Assembly (NCBI GenBank): GCA_003415625.1
Contig: PYIU01000002.1
Coordinates: forward strand, 3,224,001 to 3,288,000
DNA length: 64,000 nt
Source: Aquanectria penicillioides
Taxonomy: Eukaryota > Ascomycota > Sordariomycetes > Hypocreales > Nectriaceae
Reading direction: 5' to 3'
Every line of letters starts with the position of its first letter. The stretch's first letter is position 1. Shown in pieces: positions 23,917 to 36,800 of this stretch. Below the pieces are notes generated by a model, which had not been told where the DNA came from, ran no database searches, and worked only from the letters and a program-made list of their open reading frames with translations. The position numbers were made by a program, and so were the translations under genes.

Positions 23917-26047
23917 TTAATTTGGGTCTTGGAATGCGCCCAGGTCGACCTTGAACAGCTCTTCTCCTAGTCTGAGAGTAATCCCTGAGTGACAAACAAC
24001 CTCTTCCAATCCCTGCAAGTCATGGATTTCCCCATATTCTACATAATCGCCCACGCCTTTCTCCATGGATAGTTTCCTGGCCCTAAATCTAAGAGTCTTT
24101 AAATCGCTAGTCGGGGGTCCTGTCGTATATTCCACATATAGGTTAAAATTAGCAGCAAGAACTACACGCTCTGTGCTTCCGCTCTTAACATCTTGCCAAG
24201 AATTAGTTTCGTCAGACGAAGTGGTTAGGTTTTCTGTTCCTTGTACCATTAGAGTTGCGTATCTATTCTCGGGTTCGTTGACTGGGTCAGTAGACATTTC
24301 CTCAACCACACGGTGGTTATCGGAAGTTTGGTGACCAGGGAGCCCCTGTGGGTTTATGCACCCCGCCAGTTGTGCCCCAGTGTCCGAATCTCCGGGCCGT
24401 GAGTTATCGTTTTCTTGAACAATGGTTTCATCGCCGTCAGAAGCTTGCGGCTCTTCTAAACTGCTCCTGTCCAATGTGGGAACGAGTGATCTAGTACCCA
24501 CTGTGGATGGCGCACGGCTTTCTGTCGGATAGGGAATTCGAGGGCCTTTTTTGACCAAAGTTTGTTGAATTCTTTCTATGGCCATCCTCTCCAATTCCGT
24601 GATGAAGCCTCCGGTGTCTATTGAACTCACAGGCTTTGAGGGGAGCCGCCAGCCAGGGTAGAGTCTCCCATGCGTGCCTGGGACGATATATTTTGCCTGA
24701 AATGAGATAAATGCATTGCAAAGAAAGCAAGCTTCTTTGTTCGAAGCAATCACTCTTGGGGGTTGGAGCTTTGATGTTCACCCAGGTACCACACAAGTTG
24801 CATCTCTGCATGGATCTTTGCGCCTGTCTCGATTGTCTTCAGCGTCTGCTTGAATATAGACGGCCTCTTCTCTGGGCCCTTTGATAGTAATTTGCTCACT
24901 TCCTTCATATCCCAGCTTGGCGTGTGGGTGTTTGAGATTCTATGAGCAACTTGCATAATAGTAGGGAGGTCTTCGTGGTGACGCGGAGCTCGAGAGAAGC
25001 AGGTCTGATCAAGGGAAACTATGAAAACCGAGGCCCTGCGAACATTGGGATAGCTCTTTGAAATACGAAGAAGCCCTAACGCTGATTTTTTATAGTACCC
25101 AATCTTCCGGATTTTATCCAGCAGTGAAATCGTGATGCTTGGGTCGACTTTTGGCCTAAGACAGCCGTGACCCCTCTCAAATAAAACGTTTAGATTTGGA
25201 ATGAGGGATATGGTATAAAATATTTCGACAAGACCTTCGAGGGCTTTGTCCCTCTGACATAAGGAGCGGGTGTGGTGGACATGTTCCTTGCGATAATTAG
25301 TCAATCCTTGCACCAACTTCTTGATTGACTTGGAGAGGGTGTTCAAATTCGGTTCGGCGCGAAGTTGACTTAGCCCCTCGATAAGATGCATCAAAGAAGT
25401 CTCAATAGGAGCCTTGTTTTTTATTTCCATGAGCCTTGCGCGAGTAAGGATCCTCTTGTGGCACATGGAGACGATTGAACTGAAAAGCCGATTGAGTAGA
25501 TCCTGCTGAGGCACTGATGAATGTCTAAGCCTTGAGCGCCATCAACATGGATAACATTGAGATTTACCTTTCGAAACCTCCTTCAAATGGGAAAACAAAA
25601 CATCCAAGCCAGCTTTTACAGACTTAAGATACGGTGAGACCTGTGCGTTTTCTGCATTTGCTGCTATCATGACAAGCAAACCGGCCGGGTTTTCTTCGAC
25701 ACAGACAGCTGTTATCTTTTCAGGGTCATCTCTGATACTAGATAAAAATGCCAAGATGGAAGATAGCTGTCTTTCATCCGCGAATGAAAGATTGTAGCCT
25801 GTTCCAAGGTCCGAGTTTGGGTCTTGCGTGAGGTGTCGCTCAGGCAGGCGATGACCGTGTCCCAGAGAGGACAGCAGCGCGATATCCTCCAGGCATATTT
25901 GTTGGAGACCAGAACTAATCAAGTTGGCCATTTCCCCACGATTTTTTCTGCATCTGTAGTCGGGATTACTGCTCCGGTCGAAATTGTTGCCGTAAAAGGG
26001 TCCTGACTTTGGGTATACGTTGGGTTGGGGGGTGGGCTCTCAGGCAT
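23917..26047 (-). CDS. OTT_1508-type deaminase-family protein (frame breaks)
   Basis: Matches what I know of the fungal OTT_1508-like branch of the nucleic-acid/nucleotide deaminase superfamily. The two zinc-site motifs are visible: H-x-E in KIHAEMQLVWYL and C-x2-C in ASNKEACFLCNAFI, separated by a short linker ending in a PRVIAS-like strand. Exons run from 26047 (or from ATG 25931) to 25568 and from 25513 to 23917; the intron 25514-25567 is 54 nt. Upstream of the motifs lie about 400 residues of mostly helical sequence without a known domain; after them comes a Ser/Thr/acidic tail of about 250 residues. As given, the two motifs lie in different frames: one base is missing at GGGGG 24758-24762. 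A second missing base at CCCC 25934-25937 would add a 42-residue N-terminus (MPESPPPNPTYTQ). Corrected length is about 692 aa. Substrate unknown. True pseudogenisation is possible. Confidence 0.75.
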
Positions 26048-27829
26048 TTTTTGGTGCTTTGAACGCCTGAAAAAGATGTATGAGAAGGCGTTCTTCTGAG
26101 GAATCACATTTATTCAGTGTCCAAGGTCACGACTACAACGGACGAAATGGTTGGCTGGTTGGCTGAGTTTGGATGCGGGAGGCCGACCATGATGATGTTG
26201 TCCTATTGACAAGAGACCAGCCAGCCACCAAGACGCAGCAGCACCGAAACAAGTAGATTTGCATTTCGCTTGATAGGGATGAGGTCATGTTATTCTAAGA
26301 AAAGTAAAAAGAAATACCGAAGAAGAATAAGAAGGTGAAGAATCAGAAAACACACAAGATAATAAAATACATGTTAACTTTGAGTGAAGGGGTGCAAACA
26401 ACAGCCAGGACGGCGCATGGAGCTGCGGCTGCTTACTTACTTCCTTTAGAGCTGGACGAGCGTCCTTGCTTGGTGCTATATGTCTTTAGAGGCTGAGCCA
26501 AGGTGAAGTAAGCAAGTCGGATCATGTTTTTATGAGAGAGAAAGAAAAGGAGAGAGAAGAAGAGAGAAGGAGTGAAGATGGGAATCTCATATCATCCCGC
26601 GGTTCATTCACTCCCTTGTCCAGCCTTTTTCTCGTCGCATTATCTATGAACATGGCACCCCTCCTTGCGATTCAGTCTCCGAGCCCTAGTCGATCTGCTC
26701 AATTCATCGAAGACGAATCGAGGTCCCATCAGACCCTTCCAGGGCCCTTATGAGAAAGGGACAGCAGTCCCTGCTGCCGGCTGCGAGGCAAATGCACAGG
26801 GCGTAATTTAGACAATTTGGGCACTCCCAGGCGACGCGGCTGGACTCGGCCGGGCCCTGCGGGGAAGGATTTCCCAATCTCACTCATGCATCGATTCTAC
26901 GTAGGTAGGTATCCCGGAGTGCGTACAGGGAGGGGAGATGTGCGTGGGGAAGAGGGGCTGATGGATTGCAAATTCGGCTCCGGAGAGTGGCAGTTGAGAC
27001 GTCTTGCTGGATTCGACAAGACGTCCGACGGAGCAAGGAAACGCTTCGAGCACAAGCATCACCCTCGTCGAAGGGCGGCGTGGCCAACTAAACTGGGCAC
27101 TTGACTGCTTGTGCCTTAGCTTGCAGGTATCACGAGGGGGGCCGTTGGCTGTTTGGGGTTTTGCTTTTGGGCCTCGTCTCAGTGGCCCTGGGCATCTAGC
27201 AAGCACTGGCTCCCCGCATTCTGCTCTGTGTCGGTACCTATCTCTCCACTGGGACAGCTAATAATGTACCTAGTGATTCTCTCCGAGTCCCCAGAACCCA
27301 GAACCCAGGGCAACCACCACAAAGCCAACCCCCCACCTCGGCCCCGCCGCCCCCGGTCGCCTCCCCTCTCAACCCTCACTCACAACGACCGTCACGCTCG
27401 CTCGCTCACACGCTGAGCCAAGGAAGGAAATTAATTCTTGCCATCGCATGCTCCTACCTACTCTCCCACTAAATTCCCCGGCTGTCGACACCGAGGGCGC
27501 CGGTTTCGCGGGGTCCATCATGGCACCCATGAGAGACTTAGAAAGGTTCGTCCCTCGCCCACATTACCTTGCATCGCATCGCATCGCAACTGCCCCTGCT
27601 GTCATGCCCTCTCTCTCGCCATCTCCATCTCCATCTCCGTCTCTCACCTGACGATGCTTCACATCTCTTGACCTTTGCAAATCAGCTCACTCACTACGCC
27701 TCCTCTCAGTTGAGTCAGTGGCCTTCTTCACTCACCCTCCACCCCACGCGCGCGCTCTCGCACTGCCTGTCCTGTCGTCGCATCGTTGGGCTCGCCTTTG
27801 CGACTTGGCCCTGATTCCTACCAGAAGAG
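26048..27829. other. Divergent upstream region, deaminase gene / Zn2Cys6 gene
   Basis: 1.8 kb with a purine (GA/GAA) run at about 26532-26575, a GTAGGTAGGTA run near 26899 and a CGCATCGCATCGCATCG repeat near 27571-27588. The last 500 bp are C/T-rich and read like the promoter and leader of the downstream regulator. An ATG at about 27520 opens a short upstream reading frame (MAPMRDLERF). No full gene recognised. Confidence 0.45.
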
Positions 27830-30189
27830 ATGAATACCCCAGAATCATCGTCTAGCGTCGAGGCCATGAACGAACAGCCTACGCAAGGGCCTGCCCCTCC
27901 AAAACGCATTCGCCTTTCACTCGCCTGCAACCAATGCCGCAAGCGCAAAGTTCGCTGCGATGCCCAGACGCCCAAATGTCGAAACTGCGTCCTGCGTGGT
28001 GATGTCTGCGAAACGTCAGATCCTCGGAGGCCTGATGGTCCCGCTGTCCGCAAGTGGGCTACCAAGGATGGCCTCTTTCCCGGTGACCAGCGCAATCACC
28101 GTTCTAGTTCCATGAGCGAGCGGAGCGCCACTGGCTCCATGATGAGCGTCCAATTCGACATGGCCATGTCCATGTCCTCCGAAACCACGCAGCACCCCCA
28201 AACCAGCAGCCGTCTCCAGGTGAGAAACACGTCACCTGGGTGACAAGAGCCTACATGGAAAACGCAAAGACCCAAGATGCCCCTTCATCTGAGAAGGTGC
28301 ACGATAGCCCTGATATTTTAGTTAATACCGATGAGAGCTCTCACCGTGTCAAGGTACATCCCCACCTCCCGCTCTCACTTGCCAATGACTCAATGTTAAC
28401 CGTGCCAAGTACATGGGTGGCAGCAGTCTTCAATGCCTATGTGTGTTTGTCGATCTTTATCTGAGCCAGAAGGGTCAAGCACCGATATCAAATAGATTTC
28501 GATGGGGGATGCGGCACGTCGAAGAGTTCACATTGCCCTTGTCCTTCCAAATCCCCGATCTCCCTCCTACCGCGACCCTCGAACCAGCCATTCGCACTTT
28601 CTTCGAGCGCATATATCCCTTATTCCCAGTTGTCGAACAGGCAACCCTGATGTCCGACATAATACGTCTTACTGAACTCCAAAATGTGAGCGCGAGCGGA
28701 CTTCAAGGATCCATAACTCACAGTGACCTCGCGAGCCTTGCTACCATATATAGTGTCATCAGCATCGGTAATGACGAGCACGAGGGCACGCTTACAGAAA
28801 TTGGGCAAAAATATGTTCAAGGCGCATATTCTTTACTTGGACACTTGATCAGCATGCCATATCTCCATTCTGTTCAAGCCCTTCTTGTGTTAGCCATTGC
28901 ACTGCGTGGCCGAGGTAGGTGTCTGCATATTCTCCCGTACCCAATCAAAATTGTATTTTCTAATCAACTGGTCCATAATAGGCAAGGAAGGCCAAGCATG
29001 GCATCTATTGGGACAAGCAATCCGGATTGCTCACTCGATTGGCTTGCACAGACATATCTCAAATCAAATAGGCGGCGACCTGCCAATGGGGTCGTCACCC
29101 GGTTATAGGATGGACCATGAACTACATTCAAGGCTTTGGTGGTCCTGCTACGCATTGGAGAAGCTGATGGAACTCGAGACAGGAAGGCCTTCAGCTATTT
29201 CTGACAGCGACTGTGATCAATTGCTCCCTCGCACTGACTCACAGGGCTCCCCAGACTATTTCAGCATGTGGGTTTCGCTTGCCAGGGTGTTGGGGCAAAT
29301 TAGCGAACATCTTTATCGCCGGAAAGCACCGTCTTCGTTTATGCTCATGCACGAAACATCACGGTTAGACCAAGCCCTCCTCGATTGGACAAATACTCTG
29401 CCTGAGGGTATGAAACCTGGCCACGAAGTATTTGCCGACGATGAAGCGGAAGAGAATTCATACCATCAGCACGTTGTCAGCTTCTTGTCTCTTCAGTACT
29501 ACCAGGTATGTCCCTACCCGTCATAAACAGATTGCAGTGCTAACTTGAGCTTTCAGGCGCAAATTACCCTTTTCAGAGCGTCTCTCATCTTTCCAGAAAA
29601 GTCGTACGCAAACGAGGTCAAAAAGCACGGGACAAAGCTACCAAACAGTTTGAGGTTACTACAAAATCAGAACATTTGCATCGGAGCCGCGAGATCCATC
29701 ATCAAGCAGGTGCTCGAGCTTGCAGATCATGACATTCACTCAATCATTTTCACAACGACTCAACCTTTCTTAGCAGCAATTGTCCTTGCCCTAAACATAC
29801 TCAAGAACCCCCAAAAGCGGATGGGTCGGTCCGACATGGAGCTCATCAACACTGGTGTCGAGTACACGAGAGATCACTACCGGCGAGTCGGCCAAACTGA
29901 GGAGTTCATTCAAGCAGCTTCGCAGCTTCCTGAGAAACTAGTAGCTGCCTTGAATAACATGACGTCTCCTCGGGAACATCGACCCAGCGTTTCGTCACAG
30001 GACGTAGCAACACCTCCATCGGCTGACACTAGGTTGTCGCCGGGTTTGATGTCAATGGGATTGGCCCCTTTTACTCAAGCCGAGCCCATGTACGACCCTT
30101 TTCAGGATCTTCCTCTGGACGAGTTTTGGTCCATGATTGGTGGAGATTTTGTCATGAACAGTAGCAACGAGCAAAACGCCTTCTTTTGA
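27830..30189 (+). CDS. Zn(II)2Cys6 fungal transcription factor (likely one-base break)
   Basis: Binuclear-cluster DNA-binding regulator. Residues 34-61 hold the six-cysteine motif C-x2-C-x6-C-x6-C-x2-C-x6-C (CNQCRKRKVRC...CRNCVLRGDVC). The fungal-specific regulator domain (Fungal_trans type) follows, with GQAWHLLGQAIRIAHSIGLH, HSRLWWSCYALEK and LETGRPSAI. Exons: 27830-28353, 28410-28914, 28982-29505 and 29557-30189; introns are 51-67 nt. In exon 1 the frame changes at about 28216. Adding one C gives ...PGEKHVTWVTRAY and a continuous frame; the alternative is a 50-nt intron from the GTGAGA at 28220. About 728 aa if corrected. The C-terminus has an acidic, Phe-rich end that could activate transcription. 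Target genes are unknown; the dioxygenase downstream is a neighbour but regulation is not shown. Confidence 0.87.
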
Positions 30190-31400
30190 ACCCAGCGAAG
30201 CCCCTGAAGTGACAAAGGCCACAACACTGAATTCACCTTACGCAAGAGAGGACTTGAGCACATCAGCCTCTCTCTTTGATGGGATGAGTATTTATGAAAT
30301 AAGGTATGGTTCAAAATTCATTTCCTCGAATTTGGCAAGCAGTTGATTAACCAGCTTACACAGCCCTTGAGCCCAGGTTGTGTTATTTCAGCTGGCAACA
30401 GCCGAAGCCCTTAGATGCAAAGAACATATTTGTGCATTAACTTTGAACGATTTCATGTCAAGATAGAGGTTACGTGCTGGAATGATCTGGTGGAATTTCA
30501 ATGAAGGGTTATTTTCTGGAGCTCTGGAGCATGAAATTATGAGTTTTACGCCGCCTCACGGTAATTAGCATTGCTCTCATGATACCCGTCAATACTTGTC
30601 TAATCAGAATATATTTTCAAATTCAACCTACGTATCCACATGTCACTTCAAATATTGGCCTTTTTGCTTCAATCCAAGGCAGTTTCTCTTTCTCTCTCTC
30701 TCTCTCTCTTTTTTTTTGGTGTCTCCCCTCTTCCCTTTCCTTTCTCGGCACCTCATTGTCATGACTTACGGCCCCACGATGACTTTGGCTGTCCGCCCTG
30801 CCGGCCCCACCAAATTTCGTCGGGGATTGTGAGCCTTGAGACAAGAGAGAAGTAGGAGACAGACAAGACAAGACACGACAAGGATCAAATCAGATCCAAC
30901 ACCAGGGGGAGGATCAATGCCTTGTCTAGTGAGGCGCCGCGCAATTACCCCAGATCTTGTGGGGTAGCAGCGCCCCGAACTGCATTGCCGAGCCACTGTT
31001 GGAGATGTTGGTGTGCATGACCTGGAAGTCATGATAGCGTAGTCTCGGCTGGCACTCCGAACCGAGCTGAACCGAACCGAGCCACCACCACCGCCGTTGT
31101 CGCCGCCACCAGGAAGACTGGAAGCCTCTCGGCGCCCACTCAGAATCCCACCGGCATCACCAACCGGGGATGGTGGAGGATCACTCGCCCACGGGGCATG
31201 GCTCGGCAGAGGATGAAGTCGCTGACGGAGCACTAGGCAGCGAGCGAGCGCGAGAGGGATGATAAAAAGAGACGGGGGGAAGCCCGTCGTAGATGATTCC
31301 TCTCGCAGCTCTGCACTTACAAACAATCTCATGACTCCCGAGTCCAGTCTTTTTATCAATTGCTTCCCCTAAAGGAAAATAAGAAAAAAAAAAAGACACA
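30190..31400. other. Intergenic upstream of dioxygenase gene
   Basis: 1.2 kb. A TCTCTC microsatellite followed by a T run lies at about 30685-30718. Direct repeats of ACAAGACAAGACACGACAAG lie near 30862-30882. Presumed promoter of the downstream gene; no gene recognised. Confidence 0.4.
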
Positions 31401-32583
31401 ATGGCCACCTCCACCACAACCACCGCCCAGCCTACGCTGACGCTTCGCCCTGATGGCGCGAACCGCATGAAGCTGGATGGCACCGATCGACGCTACGGCG
31501 ACTGGCGCGATGACCTCGTCCGCGACGGTTATGCCGTCATCAAGGGCGCCATCCCTAAGGAGAGGGCTCTGAGCTATGCGAACCGCTTCTATGGGTTGAT
31601 TGAGAGTTTGTAAGTTTGCATATATCCCCATATACATACACACACATGCATCTATATATATATATATATATACTCATAAACACCAACCTGTCCTTCTTCC
31701 TTCTTCTTCCCACGTATCATAGAGTTGAGCATCATAACTAACATCATCGTTCTTCTCCCTCAGCGGCCTTGGCTACGATCGCAAAGACCCGCTTACTGTC
31801 CGACCCGAGAAGTTGCCTGTCATCACAGAAAAGGGCATGCTTCTCAACTACGGTGCCGCGCACGAGGACTTTGTGTGGCAGATCCGGTCCGAGCCCGGCG
31901 TTGTCGGGGCGTTTGAGCAAGTCTACGACACCGAGGACTTGCTCGTGTCCTTTGACGCCATCAACATCGGCTTCGCCAACCGCACGCACCTCCCGGCCAA
32001 CAAGCCGTGGCCGCACCAGGACCAGGACCCCGACCACCCGGGCTTCCGCTGCCTTCAGGGCCTCGTCAACCTGCTGCCCAACGGCCCCAACGACGGCGGC
32101 CTCATCGTCGCCAAGGGCGCCTACAAGCTGAGCGAGCAGTTCCACGACGAGATCCGCGGCACCGAGGACCGCATCCCGGCCTGGACCAAGGAATGGTACG
32201 GCTACACCGACAAGGGCATGCAGTGGCTCAAGGACCACGGCTTCGAATGGGTCAAGGTCGAGGCCGACCCGGGCGACCTGATCGTCTGGGACTCGCGCGT
32301 CCCTCACTACAACGTCCCCGTCAAAGGCGAGCAGGACCGCATGGCCATCTACACCTGCTACATGCCCGTTGCCCACGCCACTCAAGAGGATCTCATCCGC
32401 AAGAAGAGCGCTTTTGAGCAAAGAGTGGGAACGACTCATTGGCCTAATGCCATGCACACGGGTACCAACATCGCCAAGCGTGACGGCGAGCCCGATCACA
32501 TCGTCCGTGAGGGGCCTTTGCATGAGCCTCATCTGACCGAGCGAGCTTTCAAGCTGACGGGAATTCCCTACATCAAAGCCTAG
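31401..32583 (+). CDS. Phytanoyl-CoA dioxygenase-family Fe(II)/2-oxoglutarate oxygenase
   Basis: Non-heme iron oxygenase of the PhyH family; the substrate cannot be told from sequence. Exons 31401-31609 and 31764-32583 give 342 aa. Intron 31610-31763 is unusually long for this window (154 nt) and holds a TA dinucleotide repeat at about 31654-31672. The iron-binding H-x-D is seen in KPWPHQDQDPDHPGF, and the distal histidine in DSRVPHYNVP; an Arg shortly after (EQDRMAIYTCYMP) may hold 2-oxoglutarate. The start DDLVRDGYAVIKGAIP is typical of PhyH enzymes. There is no signal peptide and no clear peroxisomal SKL ending (it ends YIKA). Exon 2 is distinctly more GC-rich than its surroundings, with strong C/G third-position bias. 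Members of this family often sit in secondary-metabolite clusters, but no such partner genes are visible here. Confidence 0.88.
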
Positions 32584-33804
32584 AAGAGAATGGGTCTCCA
32601 CTCTATCTAGAAGGTGAAGGGAATAAGGAGGAAGGGGGGAGAGAAGAAGAAGAAGACATCATGAGAAATGAAGTTTGATATTGCATCACTGCGGAACTGT
32701 ATAAAAAAAAACACCAGAGGAAACCACCGCTAGGGCGTCTTGTATCTCGGGGGCTACAAATTCTCCTTTTCTGACATGTATACTGTCCAAAGTAGCTTGG
32801 ACGTCTTGGGTAGATCAAAGAATGATATTTTGTGACCTCATTTAGGAGTGTGATGCATTTCTCGCTGGCTTTCCAAATCCCCTCTCCGGCTAGGCGTGAT
32901 GCCAACAAAGCCCACAACTACATCAGATGCTGCAACTTTACAAATAAAAGAACATATAAAGATAACATAACACTGATGGCATCAGTGGTATTAGGTAAGA
33001 TGTTGATAAAGAATATATCTAAACTCATTTTATGTTTTTATGTATTTATTTCTGTTTTATTATCCCCGTCCCTCCTCCTTCATAACACACCGAGTACATA
33101 TCCCACCTTTCACTCCTGCCATTGACATATCTCTCCAAATTGAGCAGCAATATAAACGAGAAAGGACGAGGCTGTTTAAAGCAATTGTGCTTATCATTTT
33201 TGACGTTATCATTTGACTTTATATTTAAATCCTCTATGAAACCAAGCAAAAATCCCTGGGCTTGGTCCTCCGTTCCTCTTTTTCATGGGCCTGTAATGAA
33301 AAGCCATCTAACATCGGGGCTACTCATCCCAGTGCGTACGCCTCCTCTCTTCATCATCAAGCACCTCTACCATTAAGAGGCAATCCCGGTTGAAAAGGTG
33401 GCCGTCAGATCATGACGCACAAACATCATACTCCTTCCCTAAGAAGAAAAAAACGAAATGAAGCAAAAGGAGCAATGATGACTACAAACACATCGATCGT
33501 CACATCCCCTGTGACACACCGTAATTTTTTGGGACAAGCCGGACGAGAATCATCCACACGGCCAGTTGGGGAAAAAAACAAGAAAAAAACTCCTCCTCAC
33601 GCTTCCTATTCCATGCAAATCCGGGTATGATCTGGTCAAGCTTTTCACACTCGAGGAAAACCCTGCCAGCCTTGTGTACCAAACGCCAAACCATGCAGAA
33701 AATGCCAATGTTGCTCAAATCATCGGGAAACAATCCAGATATCTGTTTATGTATGTTTTGGAGGCAATGTCAGCAGCAGTAGCAGCTCTATGCGAGAATG
33801 GAGA
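32584..33804. other. Convergent 3' flanks dioxygenase / CHD1
   Basis: 1.2 kb between facing stops. The stretch 32930-33240 is AT-rich with several AATAAA-like elements, fitting 3' untranslated regions and polyadenylation sites. No gene recognised. Confidence 0.4.
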
Positions 33805-36800
33805 TTAAGCGCCGTTTGGCTTGGCCGAATTGGACCCAGAGCCCTTGTTGCGAGCATGCAAAGTGCGGTACATGTTGCTCAATCGCTTCCCAGTGACGCT
33901 CTTACTAGTATCGTCCACTGGCCAAAGAGCTGCCAAAAAATCCCTGTCGTATCGTATTAGTCAAATCTCCTTTCTTAAGTCAAACTCTTCTCTCATCAGA
34001 ATCATTGGCTTACCAAAAGTTGTTCTTGAGACTCTCATCGGCAGCCGTGGCCGGTAGCTTTTCGTCGAGGAATGTGCCAATGACAACCAGCTCAGCGCCG
34101 AAAATGGATGCGCGTTCCTTACTGGACTTTACATTGTCCTTGGTAGTGGAAAGGATCCTCTCGAAGTTCTCTCGGACAGGTTTCAACAAGAACCAAATCA
34201 TAGCGTCATTGTCCTTGGCTCTCTGGTCCTTGTTGTCTCCGATTCGGCGGAGCTCATCCAGACGTCGAAGAGCTTTGGTTTTTCGCTCATCTTGAGGTCG
34301 TGACTCATGTTCTCGGTCACGATCTCGATCTCGGTCACGATCACGATCACGATCACGCTCACGCTCACGCTCACGGTCGCGTTCATCACGGTGCCGGTCA
34401 TGGCGACGATCGTCGCGGCGGTCGTCTCGATGACGGTGTTTCTCATGTCGCCGTTCATCCTCGTCACGATGCCGACGCTTCTCAATCCGATCCCGATCAT
34501 CTCCATGTTTGCTAGCTCGGCGATCCTCGAGTCGACGGTGCTTAGGGCTGCGGCTATCCTCATGCGATGGATGTTTCCGTTTAAACTCGGCTCTGGGAGT
34601 GCCTCGTTCGTCTGCGTAACTCCGAGAGCGATGATGGTCAGAGTGTCCATGGTCCCGATCCCGATCCCGATCCCGATCCCGCGGTTTCTTGCTCTGAGGA
34701 GCGGGAGAGGCAGTTGCACTTCCCCGGTGGCCATTAGCAAGGTGGTGCTTTTTATTATTGCGATGGTGGTTCTCAACCGCCTTCTGGGCACCTCGATCGC
34801 TAGAGTGCTTCGAGACAAGAACGGAGAGGAGGTACTCGGACCGACGGACGAGATGAACTGCGCCCGGGGCCTTCATTTTATCGTTTCCTTTGCTCCTCTC
34901 CTCCTTCTTCTCAACACGATGCTCCTCAAGGAAAAACTTCTGCATCATGTCCAGTTCGGGGTCATCACGAATCTGCACCCAGGCGCCAAAACCGTGACGG
35001 TCAATACCAACAAGCAACATGGCGTCTTCTTTAGCACCCCATGGACAGCTATAGTTGGCGGCCTTGGTGGCGTCGGGGAGACGGAATGAGCGCCATTCAG
35101 AGTGGCCCCGAATCGCTTGGCGCAGGAGCTGCAGTTGCTTCGGTCGTTCAATGGCTGTCTCAGCATTCACCTTCTTCAACTCGCCGAAGTCGATGAGCAC
35201 CGCTTTTCGGTCCTTCTTGGTCAGAGACTTGCCCATCTTCTTTTCCTCTTCTATGAGCTTCGCAAGGTTATCGTCCACTGCGTGTTGGGCAGACTTGATG
35301 AAATCATCAAGAACTGACTTGACGAAATCACGGTCCCTCTCCCCCAATTTAGCCTCTTTAATGATGTCCTCGGCTCGGTCATCCATCGAACCAAATCGGA
35401 AATAGGCCTTGATGAGATTGCGTTGCTCCTTCTCAGATAATGGGCGTTTAGGGTCACGAAGCAATGCTTGTTGCTCTTCTTCTTCTTGCTGCTGCTCCCT
35501 CTGTCGCTTCTTCAGACGATCTGCCCTATCAGTCTCCCGATTTCGGCTCTTGATGGCAGCGCGTCGGGGGGCGCTTTCGGCCGCAATCTTGGCGACATAC
35601 TCGTCATTCTGCTTCTTTTCTTCCTCTGCCTTAATCTCGGCGAGTTTATCTGCTGGGATGATCTGATCCCAGTCAAGGTTAATGTCGTCCACCTTGACAT
35701 CTGTGATTTGCATAAAACTGTCCCAATCAATGCCACCGCTACTGAGGTTGATTTTGTCGTCAACTTTAGTCTTGGTGACCTCGGCATTCTCGAGGATCGA
35801 GTCGATATCCAATTGCTCAAGGCGTTCCTGGTTGCCGCTCTGCTCAAACATCTTCGAGGAGCGCATCTTCAAAACCATTTGAATGTCCTCAGACGAAGTC
35901 GGTCCATCGATCTTCAGGCCCTTCTTGTTGAGCTCGGCCTTTAAAGAGGCCTTGCCGTCATCAGTAACACCAGCCTGAATGGTCAGGTACTCAAGGAGAA
36001 GCTTATTGCGAGCTCGTTCCAAGACTTCTTCCTCGACGGTTTCCTTGGAGACCAAGCGGTAGATGTTGACCGGCTTCTTCTGGCCAATACGATGTGCTCT
36101 GGCCATAGCCTGCAAATCTGCTTGTGGATTCCAATCCGAATCAAAAATAACGACGGTATCAGCTGTCATCAAGTTGATTCCCAAACCACCCGCACGAGTG
36201 GAAAGGAGAAAACAGAAATCCTCGCTTTCATCGGCATTGAAATGGTTGATTGCCATACGTCGAGGCCCAGCCGCAATAGTGCCATCCAGTCTCTGGAATT
36301 TATATCCTCGCAAGGACAGATAATCTCCCAAAATGTCCAACATCTTGACCATTTGACTGAAAATCAAGACACGGTGCCCATCCTTCTTGAGTTTGGAGAG
36401 AAGTTGGTCGAGCAACATCATCTTTCCACTACTGGCAATTAAACCTTTGATTTGATCTTCACGGCGAATGCTTCCAGCAAGCACTTTTTCTTCGGCACCC
36501 GGAAACATGTACGGATGGTTGCTGATTTTCTTCAATTCCATCATGATGTTGAGGAGAGAATTCTTATGGCCATTCGTGGCATCGCATAATGCCGTGTAGT
36601 TTCGTGTCAAGATGTTCTTGTAATAATCCAATTGCACATCTGAGAGCTCAACACGGATAATCTTCTCTGTCTTGGGGGGCAGATCTGACTCCACAGTCTC
36701 TTTTGTTCTTCGTAAGATGTATGGGGCGATGGCTTTGTGAAGCTCTTGGAGTTTCTCTTGGGCATCAACCGCAGACAATGAATCCAAATCTTCGTCGATG

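Noticed and set aside
31744..32601. 285-codon minus-strand open frame
   Set aside because: Antisense to the dioxygenase exon, where strong C/G third-position bias removes stops on the other strand; no family likeness.
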